A stretch of 43,872 nt of DNA, taken from the NCBI RefSeq assembly GCF_000003605.2, contig NW_003146381.1, positions 1-43,872 on the forward strand, written 5' to 3'. Origin of the DNA: Saccoglossus kowalevskii. Its lineage: Eukaryota; Hemichordata; Enteropneusta; Harrimaniidae. A program made the translations under genes and the position numbers. The notes beneath the pieces are model-generated. The model was not told the DNA's origin, searched no databases, and saw only the letters and a list, made by a program, of their open reading frames with translations. This document shows, one piece after another, positions 12,250 to 25,300 of the stretch (position 1 is its first letter; each line of letters starts with the position of its first letter).

Positions 12250-13288
12250 ACATACTTCTGTTAGGTAATGCAGCCATCACATTTATCTGTTAGCTTTTGC
12301 AGTCATCACATTTATCTGTTGGTTATTGCAGTCATCTCATTTATCTATTAGCTATTGCAGTCATTACATTTATCTGTTAGCTAATACAGTCATCACATTC
12401 ATCTGTTAGCTATTGCAGTCATCACATATCTCTTAGCTATTGCATTCATCTCATTTATTTGCTAGCTATTGCAGTCATCATATTCATCTCTTAGCTATTG
12501 CAGTCATCACATATCTCTTAGCTATTGCATTCATCTCATTTATTTGTTAGCTATTGCAATCATCACATTTATCTGTTAGTTATTGCAGTCATCACATTTA
12601 TCTGTTAGCTATTGCAGTCATCACATATATCTGATAGCTTTTGTCGTCATCTCATTTGTCTGTTAGCTATTACAGTCATCACATTTATCTGTTAGCTATT
12701 GCCGTCATCTCATTTATCTGTTAGCTATTGCAGTCATCACATTTATCTGTTAGCTATTGCAGTCATCACATTATCTGTTAGCTATTGCAGTCATCACATA
12801 TATCTGTTAGCTATTGCACTCATCACATTTATCTGTTAGCTATTGCAGTCATCACATTTATCTGTTAGCTATTGCAGTCATCACATTTATCTGTTAGCTA
12901 TTGCAGTCATCACATTTATCTGTTAGTTATTGCAGTCACCACATTTATCTGTTAGCTATTGCAGTCATCACATTAATCTGTTAGCTATTGCAGTCATCAC
13001 ATATACATGTTAGTTATTGCAGCCATCACATTTATCTGTTAGCTATTGCAGTCATCACATTAATCTGTTTGCTATTGCAGTCATCACATTTATCTGTTAG
13101 CTATTGCAGTCATCACATTTATCTGTTAGCTGTTGCAGACATCACATTTATCTGTTAGCTACTGCAGTCATCACATATATCTGTTAGCTATTGCAGTCAT
13201 CACATTTATCTGTTAGCTATTGCAGTCATCACATATATCTGTTAGCTATTGCAGTCATCACATTTATCTGTTAGCTATTGCAGTCATC
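12250..13288 (+). repeat. 1,039 bp HOR, copy 2
   Basis: It is contiguous with copy 1 and identical to it except at the three positions named there. CTAATACAG is at 12381, +1,039 from 11342. CACCACATTTATC near 12938, CTGTTTGCTATTG near 13070 and CTGTTGCAGACATC near 13130 sit in the same places in both copies. These rare variants make chance identity of simple repeats an unlikely explanation. Confidence 0.93.
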
Positions 13289-14080
13289 ACATACTTCTGT
13301 TAGGTAATGCAGCCATCACATTTATCTGTTAGCTTTTGCAGTCATCACATTTATCTGTTGGTTATTGCAGTCATCTCATTTATCTATTAGCTATTGCAGT
13401 CATTACATTTATCTGTTAGCAAATACAGTCATCACATTCATCTGTTAGCTATTGCAGTCATCACATATCTCTTAGCTATTGCATTCATCTCATTTATTTG
13501 TTAGCTATTGCAGTCATCACATTCATCTCTTAGCTATTGCAGTCATCACATATCTCTTAGCTATTGCATTCATCTCATTTATTTGTTAGCTATTGCAATC
13601 ATTACATTTATCTGTTAGTTATTGCAGTCATCACATTTATCTGTTAGCTATTGCCGTCATCTCATTTATCTGTTAGCTATTGCAGTCATCACATTTAACT
13701 GTTAGCTATTGCAGTCATCACATTATCTGTTAGCTATTGCAGTCATCACATATATCTGTTTGCTATTGCAGTCATCACATTTATCTGTTAGCTATTGCAG
13801 TCATCACATTTATCTGTTAGCTATTGCAGTCATCACATTTATATGTTTGCTATTGCAGTCATCACATTTATCTGTTAGCTATTGCAGTCATCACATTTAT
13901 CTGTTAGTTATTGCAGTCATCACATTTATCTGTTAGCTATTGCAGTCATCACATTTATCTGTTAGCTATTGCAGTCATCACATATATATGTTAGTTATTG
14001 CAGCCATCACATTTATCTGTTAGCTATTGCAGTCATCACATTAATCTGTTAGCTATTGCAGTCATCACATTTATCTGTTA
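13289..14080 (+). repeat. 1,039 bp HOR, diverged partial copy 3
   Basis: ACATACTTCT at 13289 is again +1,039 bp, and the cassette unit at 13420 (here CAAATACAG) keeps the same spacing. From about 13640 the copy loses the CTTTTGTCG/CATTTGTCTG units and gains CATTTAACTG, TATATGTTTGC and other private marks. After about 14090 it merges into mixed units. The open stretch 13709-13936 comes from TTTGC and other TAG-removing changes in this copy and is not a gene. Confidence 0.85.
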
Positions 14081-16299
14081 GCTATTGCAGTCATCACATT
14101 TATCTCTTGGCTATTGCAGTTATCACATATATCTGTTAGATATTGCAGATATCACATTGATCTGTTAGCTATTGCAGTCATCACATTTATCTGTTAGCTA
14201 TTGCAGTCATCACATTTATCTGTTAGCTATTGCAGTCATCACATTTATCTGTTAGTTATTGCAGTCATCACATTTATCTGTTAGCTATTACAGTCATCAC
14301 ATTTATCTGTTGGCTAATGCAGTCATCACATTTATCTGTTAGCTATTGCCGTCATTTCATTTATCTGTTAGCTATTGCAGTCATCACATTTATCTGTTAG
14401 CTATTGCAATCATCACATTTATCTGTTAGCTATTGCAGTCATCACATTTATCTGTTAGTTATTGCAGTCATCACATTTATCTGTTAGCTATTACAGTCAT
14501 CACATTTATCTGTTGGCTATTTCAGTCATCACATATATCTGTTAGGTATTGCCGTCATCTCATTTATCTGTTAGCTATTGCAGTCATCACATTTATATGT
14601 TAGTTATTGCAGTCATCACATTTATCTGTTAGCTATTGCAGTCATCACAAATATCTGTTAGCTTTTGCCGTCATCTCATTTATCTGTTAGCTATTACAGT
14701 CATCACATTCATCTGTTAACTATTGCAGTCATCCCATTTATCTGTTAGCTATTGCAGTCATCACATTTATCTGTTAGCTATTGCAGTCATCACATTTATC
14801 TGTTAGCTATTGCAGTCATCACATATATCTGTTAGCTATTGCAGTCATCACATTTATCTGTTAGCTATTGCAGTCATCACATTTATCTGTTAGCTATTGC
14901 AGTCATCAAATTTATCTGTTAGCTATTGCAGTCATCACATTTATCTGTTGGCTATTTCAGTCATCACATATATCTGTTAGGTATTGCCGTCATCTCATTT
15001 ATCTGTTAGCTATTGCAGTCATCACATTTATCTGTTAGCTATTGCAGTCATCACATTTATCTGTTAGCTATTGCAGTCATCACATTTATCTGTTAGCTAT
15101 TGCAGTCATCACATTTATCTGTTAGCTGTTGCAGTCATCACATTTATCTGTTAGCTACTGCAGTCATCACATATATCTGTTAGCTATTGCAGTCATCACA
15201 TTTATCTGTTAGCTATTGCAGTCATCACATGTATCTGTTAGCTATTGCCGTCATCTCATTTATCTGTTAGCTATTGCAGTCATCACATTTATCTGTTAGC
15301 TATTGCAGTCATCACATTTATCTGTTCGTTATTGCAGTCATCACATTTATCTGTTAGCTATTGCAGTCATCACATTTATCTGTTAACTATTGCAGTCATC
15401 ACATTTATCTGTTAGCTATTGCAGTCATCACATTTATCTGTTAGCTATTGCAGTCATCACATTTATCTGTTAGCTATTGCAGACATCACATTTATCTGTT
15501 AGCTATTGTAGTCATCACATATATCTGTTAGCTTTTGTCGTCATCTCATTTGTCTGTTAGCTATTACAGTCATCACATTTATCTGTTAGCTATTGCCGTC
15601 ATCTCATTTATCTGTTAGCTATTGCAGTCATCACATTTATCTGTTAGCTATTGCAGTCATCACATTATCTGTTAGCTATTGCAGTCATCACATATATCTG
15701 TTAGCTATTTCAGTCATCACATTTATCTGTTAGCTATTGCAGTCATCACATTTATCTGTTAGTTATTGCAGTCATCACATTTATCTGTTAGCTATTGCAG
15801 TCATCACATTTATCTGTTAGCTATTGCAGTCATCACATTTATCTGTTAGCTATTGCAGTCATCACATTTATCTTTTAAGATATTGCAATCATCACATTTA
15901 TCTGTTAGTTATTGCAGTCATCACATTTATCTGTTAGCTATTGCAGTCATCACATTTATCTGTTAGCTATTGCAGTCATCACATTTATCTGTTAGTTATT
16001 GCAGTCATCACATTTATCTGTTAGCTATTGCAGTCATCACATTTATCTGTTAGCTATTGCAGTCATCTCATTTATCTGTTAGCTATTGCAGTCATCACAT
16101 TTATCTGTTAGCTATTGCAGTCATCACATTTATCTGTTAGCTGTTGCAGTCATCACATTTATCTGTTAGCTACTGCAGTCATCACATATATCTGTTAGCT
16201 ATTGCAGTCATCACATTTATCTGTTAGCTATTGCAGTCATCACATATATCTGTTAACTATTGAAGTCATCACATTTATCTGTTAGCTATTGCAGTCATC
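14080..16299 (+). repeat. mixed units with TTTTAAG unit at 15873
   Basis: Only satellite is present. Two GGCTATTTCAG ... GGTATTGCCGTCATCTC pairs lie near 14510-14560 and 14950-14995; the same pair recurs near 31860, 35265, 36980, 39530, 39908 and 41326. CTTTTGTCGTCATCTCATTTG (about 15530) repeats a mark of the 1,039 bp HOR. Long runs of near-perfect consensus occur at 15000-15120 and 15390-15480. The 30 bp TTTTAAG unit is at 15873 and is preceded by CACATTATCTG at 15661. Both reappear near 40504 and 40687. Confidence 0.83.
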
Positions 16300-16610
16300 A
16301 CATACTTCTGTTAGGTAATGCAGCCATCACATTTATCTGTTAGCTTTTGCAGTCATCACATTTATCTGTTAGTTATTGCAGTCATCTCATTTATCTATTA
16401 GCTATTGCAGTCATTACATTTATCTGTTAGCTAATACAGTCATCACATTCATCTGTTAGCTATTGCAGTCATCACATATCTCTTAGCTATTGCATTCATC
16501 TCATTTATTTGTTAGCTATTGCAGTCATCACATTTATCTGTTAGCTATTACAGTCATCACATTTATCTGTTGGCTATTTCAGTCATCACATTTATCTGTT
16601 AGCTATTGCA
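16300..16610 (+). repeat. cassette block recurring at 40882
   Basis: ACATACTTCT at 16300, CTTTTGCAG, CTATTAGC, CATTACA, CTAATACAG (16431), the 27 bp unit, CATTCATCTC, CATTTATTTG, CTATTACAG and GGCTATTTCAG follow in order. The same series starts at 40882 with CTAATACAG at 41013 (+24,582 bp). Visible differences include AGTTATTG against GGTTATTG and CATATCTC against CATATCAC. It shares its first five units with the 1,039 bp HOR. Confidence 0.85.
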
Positions 16611-18114
16611 GTCATCACATTTATCTGTTAGCTTTTGCAGTCATCACATTTATCTGTTAGCTATTGCAGTGATCACATTTATCTGTTAGCTATTGCAGTC
16701 ATCACATATCTCTTAGCTTTTGCAGTCATCTCATTTATCTGTTAGATATTGCAGTGATCACATATATCTGTTAGCTATTGCAGTGATCACATTTATCTGT
16801 TAGCTATTACAGTCATCACATTTATCTGTTAGCTATCGCAGTCATCACATTTATCTGTTAGGTATTCCAGCCATCACATGTATCTGTTAGCTATTGCAGT
16901 CATCACATTTATCTGTTAGTTATTGCAGTCATCTCATTTATCTGTTAGCTATTGCAGTTATCACATTTATCTGTTAGCTATTGCAGTCATCACATTTATC
17001 TGTTAGCTATTGCAGCCATCACATTTATCTGTTAGCTATTGCAGTCATTTCATTTATCTGTTAGCTATTGCAGTGATCACATTTATCTGTTAGCTATTTC
17101 AGTGATCACATTTATCTGTTAGCTAATGCAGTCATCACATTTATCTGTTAGCTATTGCTGTCATCACATTTATCTGTTAGCTATTGTAGTCATCACATTT
17201 ATCTGTTAGCTATTGCAGTCATCACATTTAACTGTTAGCTATTGCAGTCATAACATTTATCTGTTAGCAATTACAGCCATCACATATATCTGTTAGCTAT
17301 TGCAGTCATCACATGTATCTGTTAGTTATTGCAGCCATCACATTTATCTGTTAGCTATTGCAGTCATCACATTTATCTGTTAGCTATTGCAGTCATCACA
17401 TTTATATTCTAGCTATTGCAGTCATCACATTTATCTGTTAGCTATTGCAGTCATCACATATATATGTTAGTTATTGCAGCCATCTCATTTATCTGTTAGC
17501 TATTGCAGTCATCACATTTATCTGTTGGCTATTGCAGTCATCACATTTATCTGTTAGTTATTGCAGTCATCACATTTATCTGTTAGCTATTGCAGTCATC
17601 ACATTTATCTGTTAGCTATTGCAGTCATCACATTTATCTGTTAGCTATTGCAGTCATCACATTAATCTGTTAGCTATTGCAGTCATCACATTTATCTGTT
17701 AGCTATTGTAGTCATCACATATATCTGTTAGTTATGGCAGCCATCACATTTATCTGTTAGCAATTGCAGTCATCACATTTATCTGTTAGCTATTGTAGTC
17801 ATCTCATTTATCTGTTAGCTATTGCAGTCATCATATTTATCTGTTGGCTATTGCAGTAATCACATGTATCTGTTAGTTATTGCAGCCATCACATTTATCT
17901 GTTAGCTATTGCAGCCATCTCATATATCTGTTAGCTATTGCAGTCATCACATTTATCTGTTAGCTATTGTAGTCATCTCATTTATCTGTTAGCTATTGCA
18001 GTCATCATATTTATCTGTTAGCTATTTCAGTCATCACATTTATCTGTTAGCTATTGCAGTCATCACATATATCTGTTAGTTATTGCAGTCATCACATATA
18101 TCTGCTAGCTATTG
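16610..18114 (+). repeat. mixed units
   Basis: Only 29 bp units occur. The stretch 16740-16900 (AGATATTGCAGTGATCAC, CTATCGCAG, GGTATTCCAG) is the regular counterpart of the indel-dense stretch at 5370-5520 and partly of 32761-32810. TATATTCTAGC near 17404 and TTATGGCAG near 17735 are rare variants. No gene, RNA or mobile element is visible. Confidence 0.83.
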
Positions 18115-19050
18115 CAGTCATCACATTTATCTGTTAGTTATTGCAGCCATCACATTTATCTGTTAGCTATTGCAGTCATCACATTTATCTGTTAGCTATT
18201 GCAGTCATCACATTTATCTGTTAGCTATTGCAGTCATCACATTAATCTGTTAGCTATTGCAGTCATCACATTTATCTTTTAGCTATTGTAGTCATCACAT
18301 ATATCTGTTAGTTATTGCAGCCATCACATTTATCTGTTAGCTATTGCAGTCATCACATTTATCTGTTAGCTATTGCAGTCATCACATATATCTGTCAGTT
18401 ATTGCAGCCATCACATTTATCTGTTAGCTATTGCAGTCATCACATTTATCTGTTAGCTATTGCAGTCATCACATTTATCTGTTAGCTATTGCAGTCATCA
18501 CATATATCTGTTAGCTATTGCAGTCATCTCATTTATTTGTTAGTTATTGCAGCCATCACATTTATCTGTTAGCTATTGCAGTCATCACATTTATCTGTTA
18601 GCTATTGCAGTCATCACATTTATCTGTCAGTTATTGCAGCCATCACATTTATCTGTTAGCTATTGCAGTCATCTCATTTATCTGTTAGTTATTGCAGCCA
18701 TCACATTAATCTTTTAGCTATTGCAGTCATCACATTTATCTGTTAGCTATTGCAGTCATCACATATATCTGTTAGTTACTGCAGCCATCACATTTATCTG
18801 TTAGCTATTGCAGTCATCACATTTATCTTTTTGCTATTGTAGTCATCACATATATCTGTTAGTTATGGCACCCATCACATTTATCTGTTAGTTATTGCAG
18901 TCATCACATTTATCTGTTAGTTATTGCAGTCATCACATTTATCTGTTAGCTATTGCAGCCATCTCATATATCTGTTAGCTATTGCAGTCATCACATTTAT
19001 CTGTTAGCTATTGTAGTCATCTCATTTATCTGTTAGTTATTGCAGTCATC
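18115..19050 (+). repeat. HOR block E, copy 1 (recurs at 26244-27179)
   Basis: CTGTCAGTT at 18392 and 18624, CTTTTTGCTATTGTAG near 18827 and AGTTATGGCA at 18861 have partners at 26521, 26753 and 26990, all exactly +8,129 bp. Reading both copies I find only two mismatches in about 900 bp (CATTAATC against CATTTATC near 18706, and TTGTAG against TTGCAG near 19012). The two copies are therefore at least as similar as the adjacent 1,039 bp copies, although 8 kb lies between them. Confidence 0.92.
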
Positions 19051-19515
19051 ATATTTATCTGTTAGCTATTGTAGTCATCACATTTATCTGTTAGTTATTA
19101 CAGCCATCACATTTATCTGTTAGCTATTGCAGTCATCACATTTATCAGTTAGCTATTGCAGTCATCACATATATCTGCTAGCTATTGCAGTCATCACATT
19201 TATCTGTTAGCTACTGCAGTCATCACATATATCTGTTAGTTATTACAGCCATCACATTTATCTGTTAGCTATTGCAGTCATCACATATATCTGCTAGCTA
19301 TTGGAGTCATCACATGTATCTGTTAGCTATTGCCGTCATCTCATTTATCTGTTAGCTATTGCAGTCATCACATTTATCTGTTAGCTATTGCAGTCATCAC
19401 ATTTATCTGTTAGTTATTGCAGTCATCACATATATCTGCTAGCTATTGCAGTCATCACATATATCTGTTAGCTATTGCAGTCATCACATTTATCTGTTAG
19501 CTATTGCAGTCATCA

Positions 19516-21018
19516 CATATCTCTTAGGTATTGCAGTCATCTTATTTATCTGTTAGCTATTGCAGTGATCACATTTATCTGTTAGCTATTGCAGTGATCA
19601 CATTTATCTGTTAGTTATTACATCCATCACATTTATTTGTTAGTTATTGCAGTCATCACATTTATCTGTTAGTTATTACAGCCATCACATTTATCTGTTA
19701 GCTATTGCAGTCATCACATTTATCAGTTAGTTATTGCAGTCATCACATTTATCTGTTGGCTATTGCAGTCATCACATATATCTGTTAGTTATTACAGCCA
19801 TCACATTTATCTGTTAGCTATTGCAGTCATCACATTTATCTGTTAGCTATTGCAGTCATCACATTTATCAGTTAGTTATTGCTGTCATCACATTTATCTG
19901 TTAGTTATTGCAGTCATCACATTTATCTGTTAGTTATTACAGCCATCACTTTTATCTGTTAGCTATTGCAGTCATCACATTTATCAGTTAGTTATTGCAG
20001 TCATCACATTTATCTGTTGGCTATTGCAGTCATCACAAATATCTGTTAGCTTTTGCAGTCATCACATTTATCTGTTGGCTATTGCAGTCATCACATTTAT
20101 CTGTTGGCTATTGCAGTAATCACATTTATCTGTTAGTTATTGCAGTCATCACATTTACCTGTTAGCTATTGCAGCCATCGCATATATCTGTTAGCTATTG
20201 CAGTCATCACATTTATCTGTTAGCTATTGTAGTCATCTCATTTATCTGTTAGCTATTGCAGTCATCATATTTATCTGTTAGCTATTGCAGTCATCACATA
20301 TATCTGCTAGCTATTGCAGTCATCACATGTATCTGTTAGTTATTGCAGCCATCACATTTATCTGTTAGCTATTGCAGTCATCACATTTATCTGTTGGCTA
20401 TTGCAGTCATCACATATATCTGTTAGGTATTGCAGTCATCACATTTATCTGTTAGCTATTGCAGTCATCACATTTATCTGTTAGCTATTGCAGTCATCAC
20501 ATTTATTTGTTAGTTATTGTAGTCATCACATTTATCTGTTAGCTATTGCAGTCATCACATATATATGTTAATTTTTGTAGCTATCACATTTATCTTTTAG
20601 CTATTGCAGTCATCCATTAATCTGTTAGCTATTGCAGTCATCACATTTATCTGTTAGCTATTGCAGTCATCACATGTATCTGTTAGTTATTGCAGCCATC
20701 ACATTTATCTGTTAGCTATTGCAGTCATCACATTTATCTGTTGGCTATTGCAGTCATCACATATATCTGTTAGGTATTGCAGTCATCACATTTATCTGTT
20801 AGCAATTGCAGTCATCACATATCTCTTAGGTATTGCAGTCATCTTATTTATCTGTTAGCTATTGCAGTGATCACATTTATCTGTTAGCTATTGCAGTGAC
20901 CACATTTATCTGTTAGTTATTACATCCATCACATTGATCTGTTAGTTATTGCAGCCATCACATTTCTCTGTTAGCTATTGCAGTCATCACATTTATCTGT
21001 TAGCTATTGCAGTCATCA
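19516..21018 (+). repeat. 1,503 bp HOR of block B, copy 1 (52 units)
   Basis: The 27 bp CATATCTCTTAGG tag at 19516 and CAGCCATCG at 20172 recur at 21019 and 21675, both +1,503 bp. The period is 52 x 29 minus 5, accounted for by two 27 bp units (19516 and 20818) and one 28 bp unit (near 20611). The second part of the copy (from about 20568) is the partner of 7100-7550, including the 201 bp-spaced tags. An open stretch at 20661-20858 encodes the same string as 7193-7390 simply because the block is copied. Confidence 0.88.
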
Positions 21019-21833
21019 CATATCTCTTAGGTATTGCAGTCATCTTATTTATCTGTTAGCTATTGCAGTGATCACATTTATCTGTTAGCTATTGCAGTGA
21101 TCACATTTATCTGTTAGTTATTACATCCATCACATTTATTTGTTAGTTATTGCAGTCATCACATTTATCTGTTAGTTATTACAGCCATCACATTTATCTG
21201 TTAGCTATTGCAGTCATCACATTTATCAGTTAGTTATTGCAGTCATCACATTTATCTGTTGGCTATTGCAGTCATCACATATATCTGTTAGTTATTACAG
21301 CCATCACATTTATCTGTTAGCTATTGCAGTCATCACATTTATCTGTTAGCTATTGCAGTCATCACATTTATCAGTTAGTTATTGCTGTCATCACATTTAT
21401 CTGTTAGTTATTGCAGTCATCACATTTATCTGTTAGTTATTACAGCCATCACATTTATCTGTTAGCTATTGCAGTCATCACATTTATCAGTTAGTTATTG
21501 CAGTCATCACATTTATCTGTTGGCTATTGCAGTCATCACATATATCTGTTAGCTTTTGCAGTCATCACATTTATCTGTTGGCTATTGCAGTCATCACATT
21601 TATCTGTTGGCTATTGCAGTAATCACATTTATCTGTTAGTTATTGCAGTCATCACATTTATCTGTTAGCTATTGCAGCCATCGCATATATCTGTTAGCTA
21701 TTGCAGTCATCACATTTATCTGTTAGCTATTGTAGTCATCTCATTTATCTGTTAGCTATTGCAGTCATCATATTTATCTGTTAGCTATTGCAGTCATCAC
21801 ATATATCTGCTAGCTATTGTAGTCATCACATGT
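21019..21833 (+). repeat. 1,503 bp HOR, partial copy 2
   Basis: It repeats 19516-20330 at +1,503 bp: TTACATCC, CATTTATTTG, three TTATCAGTTAG units, CTTTTGCAG, GCAGTAATC, CAGCCATCG (21675) and CATCATATTT near 21770. It differs in lacking the TCACTTTTAT change of 19946 and in CATATATCTG against CACAAATATCTG near 21540. It ends near 21833, where the unit order changes. Confidence 0.87.
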
Positions 21834-24430
21834 ATCTGTTAGTTATTGCAGTCATCACATATATCTGCTAGCTATTGCAGTCATCTCATTTATCTGTTAG
21901 CTATTGCAGTCATCACATTTATCTGTTAGTTATTGCAGTCATCATATTTATCTGTTAGTTATTACAGCCATCACATTTATCTGTTAGCTATTGCAGTCAT
22001 CACATTTATCTGTTGGCTATTGCAGTCATCACATATATCTGTTAGGTATTGCAGTCATCTCATTTATCTGTTAGCTATTGCAGTGATCACATTTATCTGT
22101 TAGCCATTGCAGTCATCTCATTTATCTGTTAGCTATTGCAGTGATCACATTTATCTGTTAGCTATTGCAGTCATCACATTTATCTGTTAGCTATTGCAGT
22201 CATCACATATCTCTTAGCTATTGCAGTCATCTAATTTATCTGTTAGCTATTGCAGTGATCACATTTATCTGTTAGCTATTGCAGTGATCACATTAATCTG
22301 TTAGTTATTACATCCATCACATTTATTTGTTAGCTATTGCAGTCATCATATTTATCTGTTAGGTATTGCAGTCATCACATTTAACTGTTAGCTATTGCAG
22401 TGATCACATTTATCTGTTAGCTATTGCAGTCATCACATTTATTTGTTAGTTATTGTAGTCATCACATTTATCTGTTAGCTATTGCAGTCATCACATATAT
22501 ATGTTAGTTTTTGCAGCCATCACATTTATCTGTTAGCTATTGCAGTCATCACATTTATCTGTTAGCTATTGCAGTCATCACATGTATCTGTTAGTTATTG
22601 CAGCCATCACATTTATCTGTTAGCTATTGCAGTCATCACATTTATCTATTGGCTATTGCAGTCATCACATTTATTTGTTAGTTATTGTAGTCATCACATT
22701 TATCTGTTAACTATTGCAGTCATCACATATATATGTTAGTTTTAGAAGCCATCACATTTATCTTTTAGCTATTGCAGTCATCCATTAATCTGTTAGCTAT
22801 TGCAGTCATCACATTTTTCTGTTAGCTATTGCAGTCATCTCATGTATCTGTTAGTTATTGCAGCCATCACATTTATCTGTTAGCTATTGCAGTCATCACA
22901 TTTATCTGTTGGCTATTGCAGTCATCACATATATCTGTTAGGTATTGCAGTCATCACATATCTCTTGGGTATTGCAGTCATCTTATTTATCTGTTAGCTA
23001 TTGCAGTGATCACATTTAACTGTTAGCTATTGCAGTGACCACATTTATCTGTTAGTTATTACATCCATCACATTTATCTGTTAGTTATTGCAGCCATCAC
23101 ATTTCTCTGTTAGCTATTGCAGTCATCACATTTATCTGTTAGCTATTGCAGTCATCACATATCTCTTAGGTATTGCAGTCATCTTATTTATCTGTTAGCT
23201 ATTGCAGTGATCAAATTTATCTGTTAGCTATTGCAGTGATCACATTTATCTGTTAGCTATTGCAGTCATCATATGTATCTGTTAGGTATTGCAGTCGTCA
23301 CATTTATCTGTTAGCTATTGCAGTCATCACATTTATCTATTAGCAATTGCAGCCATCACATTTATTTGTTAGTTATTGTAGTCATCACATTTATCTGTTA
23401 GCTATTGCAGTCATCACATATATATGTTAGTTTTTGTAGCCATAACATTTATCTTTTAGCTATTGCAGTCATCATATTTATCTGTTAGGTATTGCAGTCA
23501 TCACATTTATCTGTTAGTTATTGCAGTCATCACATTTATCTGTTGGCTATTGCAGTCATCACATATATCTGTTAGCTATTGCAGTCATCACATTTATCTG
23601 TTGGCTATTGCAGTCATCACATTTATCTGTTAGCTATTGCAGTCATCACATTTATTTGTTAGCTATTGCAGTCATCATATTTATCTGTTAGGTATTGCAG
23701 TCATCACATTTATCTGTTAGCTATTGCAGTCATCACATTTATCTGTTAGCAATTGCAGCCATCACATTTATTTGTTAGTTATTGTAGTCATCACATTTAT
23801 CTGTTAGCTATTGCACTCATCACATATATATGTTAGTTTTTGTAGCCATCACATTTATCTTTTAGCTATTGCAGTCATCCATTAATCTGTTAGCTATTGC
23901 AGTCATCACATTTATCTGTTAGCTATTGCAGTTATCACATTTATCTGTTAGGTATTGTAGTCATCACATTTATCTGTTAGCTATTGCAGTCATCACATTT
24001 ATCTGTTAGCAATTGCAGTCATCACATTTATCTGTTAGCTATTGCAGTCATCACATGTATCCGTTAGTTATTGCAGCCATCACATTTATCTGTTAGCTAT
24101 TGCAGTCATCACATTTATCTGTTAGCTATTGCAGTCATCACATATATCTGATAGCTATTGTAGTCATCACATGTATCCGTTAGTTATTGCAGCCATCACA
24201 TTTATCTGTTAGCTATTGCAGTCATCACATTTATCTGTTAGTTATTGCTGTCATCACATTTAACTGTTAGTTATTACATCCATCACATTTATCTGTTAGC
24301 TATTGCAGTCATCACATTTATCTGTTAGCTATTGCAGTCATCACATATCTATTAGCTATTGCAGTCATCTCATTTATCTGTTAGCTATTGCAGTGATCAC
24401 ATTTATCTGTTGGCTATTGCAGTCATCACA
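21833..24430 (+). repeat. mixed units with block B copies and cassette fragments
   Basis: A further tag pair at 22957 (here CTCTTGGG) and 23158 marks another block B copy, led by GTTAGTTTTAGAAGCC near 22735 and the 28 bp CATCCATTAATC unit near 22780. Two shorter GTTTTTGTAGCC modules follow at about 23430 and 23835, the second with another 28 bp unit near 23878. CATGTATCCG occurs near 24055 and 24173 and links this stretch to 10807. Open stretches at 22829-23026 and 24303-24587 depend on TTGGC and short units and are not genes. Confidence 0.82.
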
Positions 24431-25300
24431 TATATCTGTTAGGTATTGCAGTCATCACATTTATCTGTTAGCTATTGCAGTCATCATATTTATCTGTTGG
24501 CTATTGCAGTCGTCACATATATCTGTTAGTTATTGCAGCCATCACATTTATCTGTTAGCTATTGCAGCCATCACATTTATCTGTTAGCTATTGCAGTCAA
24601 CACATTTATCTGTTAGCTATTGCAGTCATCACATTTATCTGTTAGCAATTACAGCCATCACATATATCTGTTAGCTATTGCAGTCATCACATGTATCTGT
24701 TAGTTATTGCAGCCATCACATTTATCTGTTAGCTATTGCAGTCATCACATTTATCTGTTAGCTATTGCAGTCATCACATTTATATGCTAGCTATTGCAGT
24801 CATCACATTTATCTGTTAGCTATTGCAGTCATCACATATATATGTTAGTTATTGCAGCCATCATATTTATCTGTTAGCTATTGCAGTCATCGCATTTATC
24901 TGTTAGTTATTGCAGTCATCACATTCATCTGTTAGGTATTCCAGCCATCACATGTATCTGTTAGCTATTGCAGTCATCACATTTATCTGTTAGTTATTGC
25001 AGTCATCTCATTTATCTGTTAGCTATTGCAGTCATCACATTTATCTGTTAGCTATTGCAGTCATCACATTTATCTGTTAGCTATTGCAGTCATCACGTAT
25101 CTCTTAGCTATTGCAGTCATCTCATTTATCTGTTAGCTGTTGCAGTGATCACCTATATCTGTTAGCTATTGCAGTGATCACATTTATCTGTTAGCTATTG
25201 CAGTCATCACATTTATCTGTTAGCTATTGCAGTCATCACATATCTCTTAGCTATTGCAGTCATCTCATTTATCTGTTAGATATTGCAGTGATCACATATA
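24430..25300 (+). repeat. HOR block F, copy 1 (recurs at 27269-28139)
   Basis: CGTCACATAT at 24511, TATATGCTAG at 24781, CATCACGTAT at 25091 and ACCTATATCT at 25151 recur at 27350, 27620, 27930 and 27990, all +2,839 bp. Differences I can see are CATCACATTT against CATCAAATTT near 24715 and CATTCATC against CATTTATC near 24923. Block F thus flanks the second copy of block E closely: E copy 2 ends near 27179 and F copy 2 begins near 27269. Confidence 0.9.

Noticed and set aside
13709-13936. Open frame of 75 codons (likewise 9493-9720, 22829-23026 and 40263-40490)
   Set aside because: All are satellite translations kept open by local substitutions or one-base losses. The matching blocks elsewhere have stops.
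24303-24587. Longest open frame, 94 codons
   Set aside because: It is formed by substituted TAG triplets and a short unit. It has the same low-complexity repeat translation and no domain.
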